A stretch of 64,000 bases of DNA from Desulfofundulus thermosubterraneus DSM 16057 (lineage in GTDB: Bacteria > Bacillota > Desulfotomaculia > Desulfotomaculales > Desulfovirgulaceae), in NCBI RefSeq assembly GCF_900142025.1, contig NZ_FQZM01000020.1, positions 1-64,000 of the forward strand, written 5' to 3'. The position numbers and the translations under genes are program-made. The notes beneath the pieces were generated by a model. The model was not told where the DNA came from, did no database searches, and saw only the letters and a program-made list of their open reading frames with translations. This document shows, piece after piece, positions 63,981-64,000 of the stretch. The first letter of the stretch is position 1. Each line of letters opens with the position of its first letter.

Positions 63981-64000
63981 GTATGGTGAATGGAGGAAAG

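Overview
The window looks like a chromosomal segment of a spore-forming, anaerobic Gram-positive bacterium of the Desulfotomaculum / Pelotomaculum / Desulfofundulus type (Peptococcaceae-like Firmicutes). This is inferred from gene content: split MprF, SLH-anchored surface proteins, SdpI/SdpR, a FixABCX electron-bifurcation set, several acyl-CoA dehydrogenases and AmmeMemoRadiSam genes. It also fits the moderately high GC and strong GGAGG ribosome binding sites. I recognised no rRNA or tRNA gene and no CRISPR array.

Layout. 0-2.7 kb: insertion-sequence debris (IS1182-type transposase tail, tnpB) and a DUF1638 gene. 2.7-9.7 kb: housekeeping genes (two-gene MprF system, polysaccharide deacetylase, DUF523, RlmD-type rRNA methyltransferase, secreted thermonuclease) and the tail of a lost PHP-domain gene. 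10.3-14.9 kb: a catabolic and uptake operon (AtuA-like, DUF4387, Dpp-type ABC transporter, peptidase C26) in which nearly every gene is shortened by deletion. 15.2-30.5 kb: two divergent acyl-CoA oxidation modules. The left (minus) one is etfB-etfA-acyl-CoA dehydrogenase, preceded by a pseudogene tail of a 4-hydroxybutyryl-CoA-dehydratase-like enzyme. The right (plus) one carries CoA ligase, CoA-transferase remnant, dehydratase-like enzyme, acyl-CoA dehydrogenase, fixABCX and a permease, followed by a CBS-PAS-sigma54 activator. 30.5-34.5 kb: an IS21 fragment joined to a second copy of the nuclease tail, a flavin reductase, small proteins and sdpRI. 34.7-40.8 kb: a complete fatty-acid beta-oxidation operon (fadB-, fadA-, fadE-like and a TetR regulator) with a visible promoter and operator. 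41-48.7 kb: LysE exporter, MNT/HEPN toxin-antitoxin, MEMO-AMMECR1 fusion with its radical SAM partner, HflX, an ImmA/IrrE-like protein with a destroyed zinc motif and two XRE regulators. 48.8-64 kb: a surface-layer locus of five large secreted proteins.

How the genes work together. The 15-41 kb half is organised around acyl-CoA oxidation: acids are activated, dehydrogenated, and the electrons pass through ETF to FixCX or other acceptors. The 48.8-64 kb half builds a cell surface. It has an SLH and Ig-like protein, two very large S-layer-like proteins, a cohesin-bearing protein and a gingipain-like protease carrying both a cohesin and a dockerin. Three of these proteins share an N-terminal domain that I could not assign to a known family, and a strongly structured RNA lies between two of the genes.

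The most notable observations are the non-cellulosomal cohesin/dockerin and protease surface system with its shared new domain; the structured leader RNA at 54.8 kb; the dehydratase-like enzyme lacking the expected histidine cluster ligand, together with its decayed paralogue; the serially deleted Dpp operon; and two families of small inverted-repeat elements.
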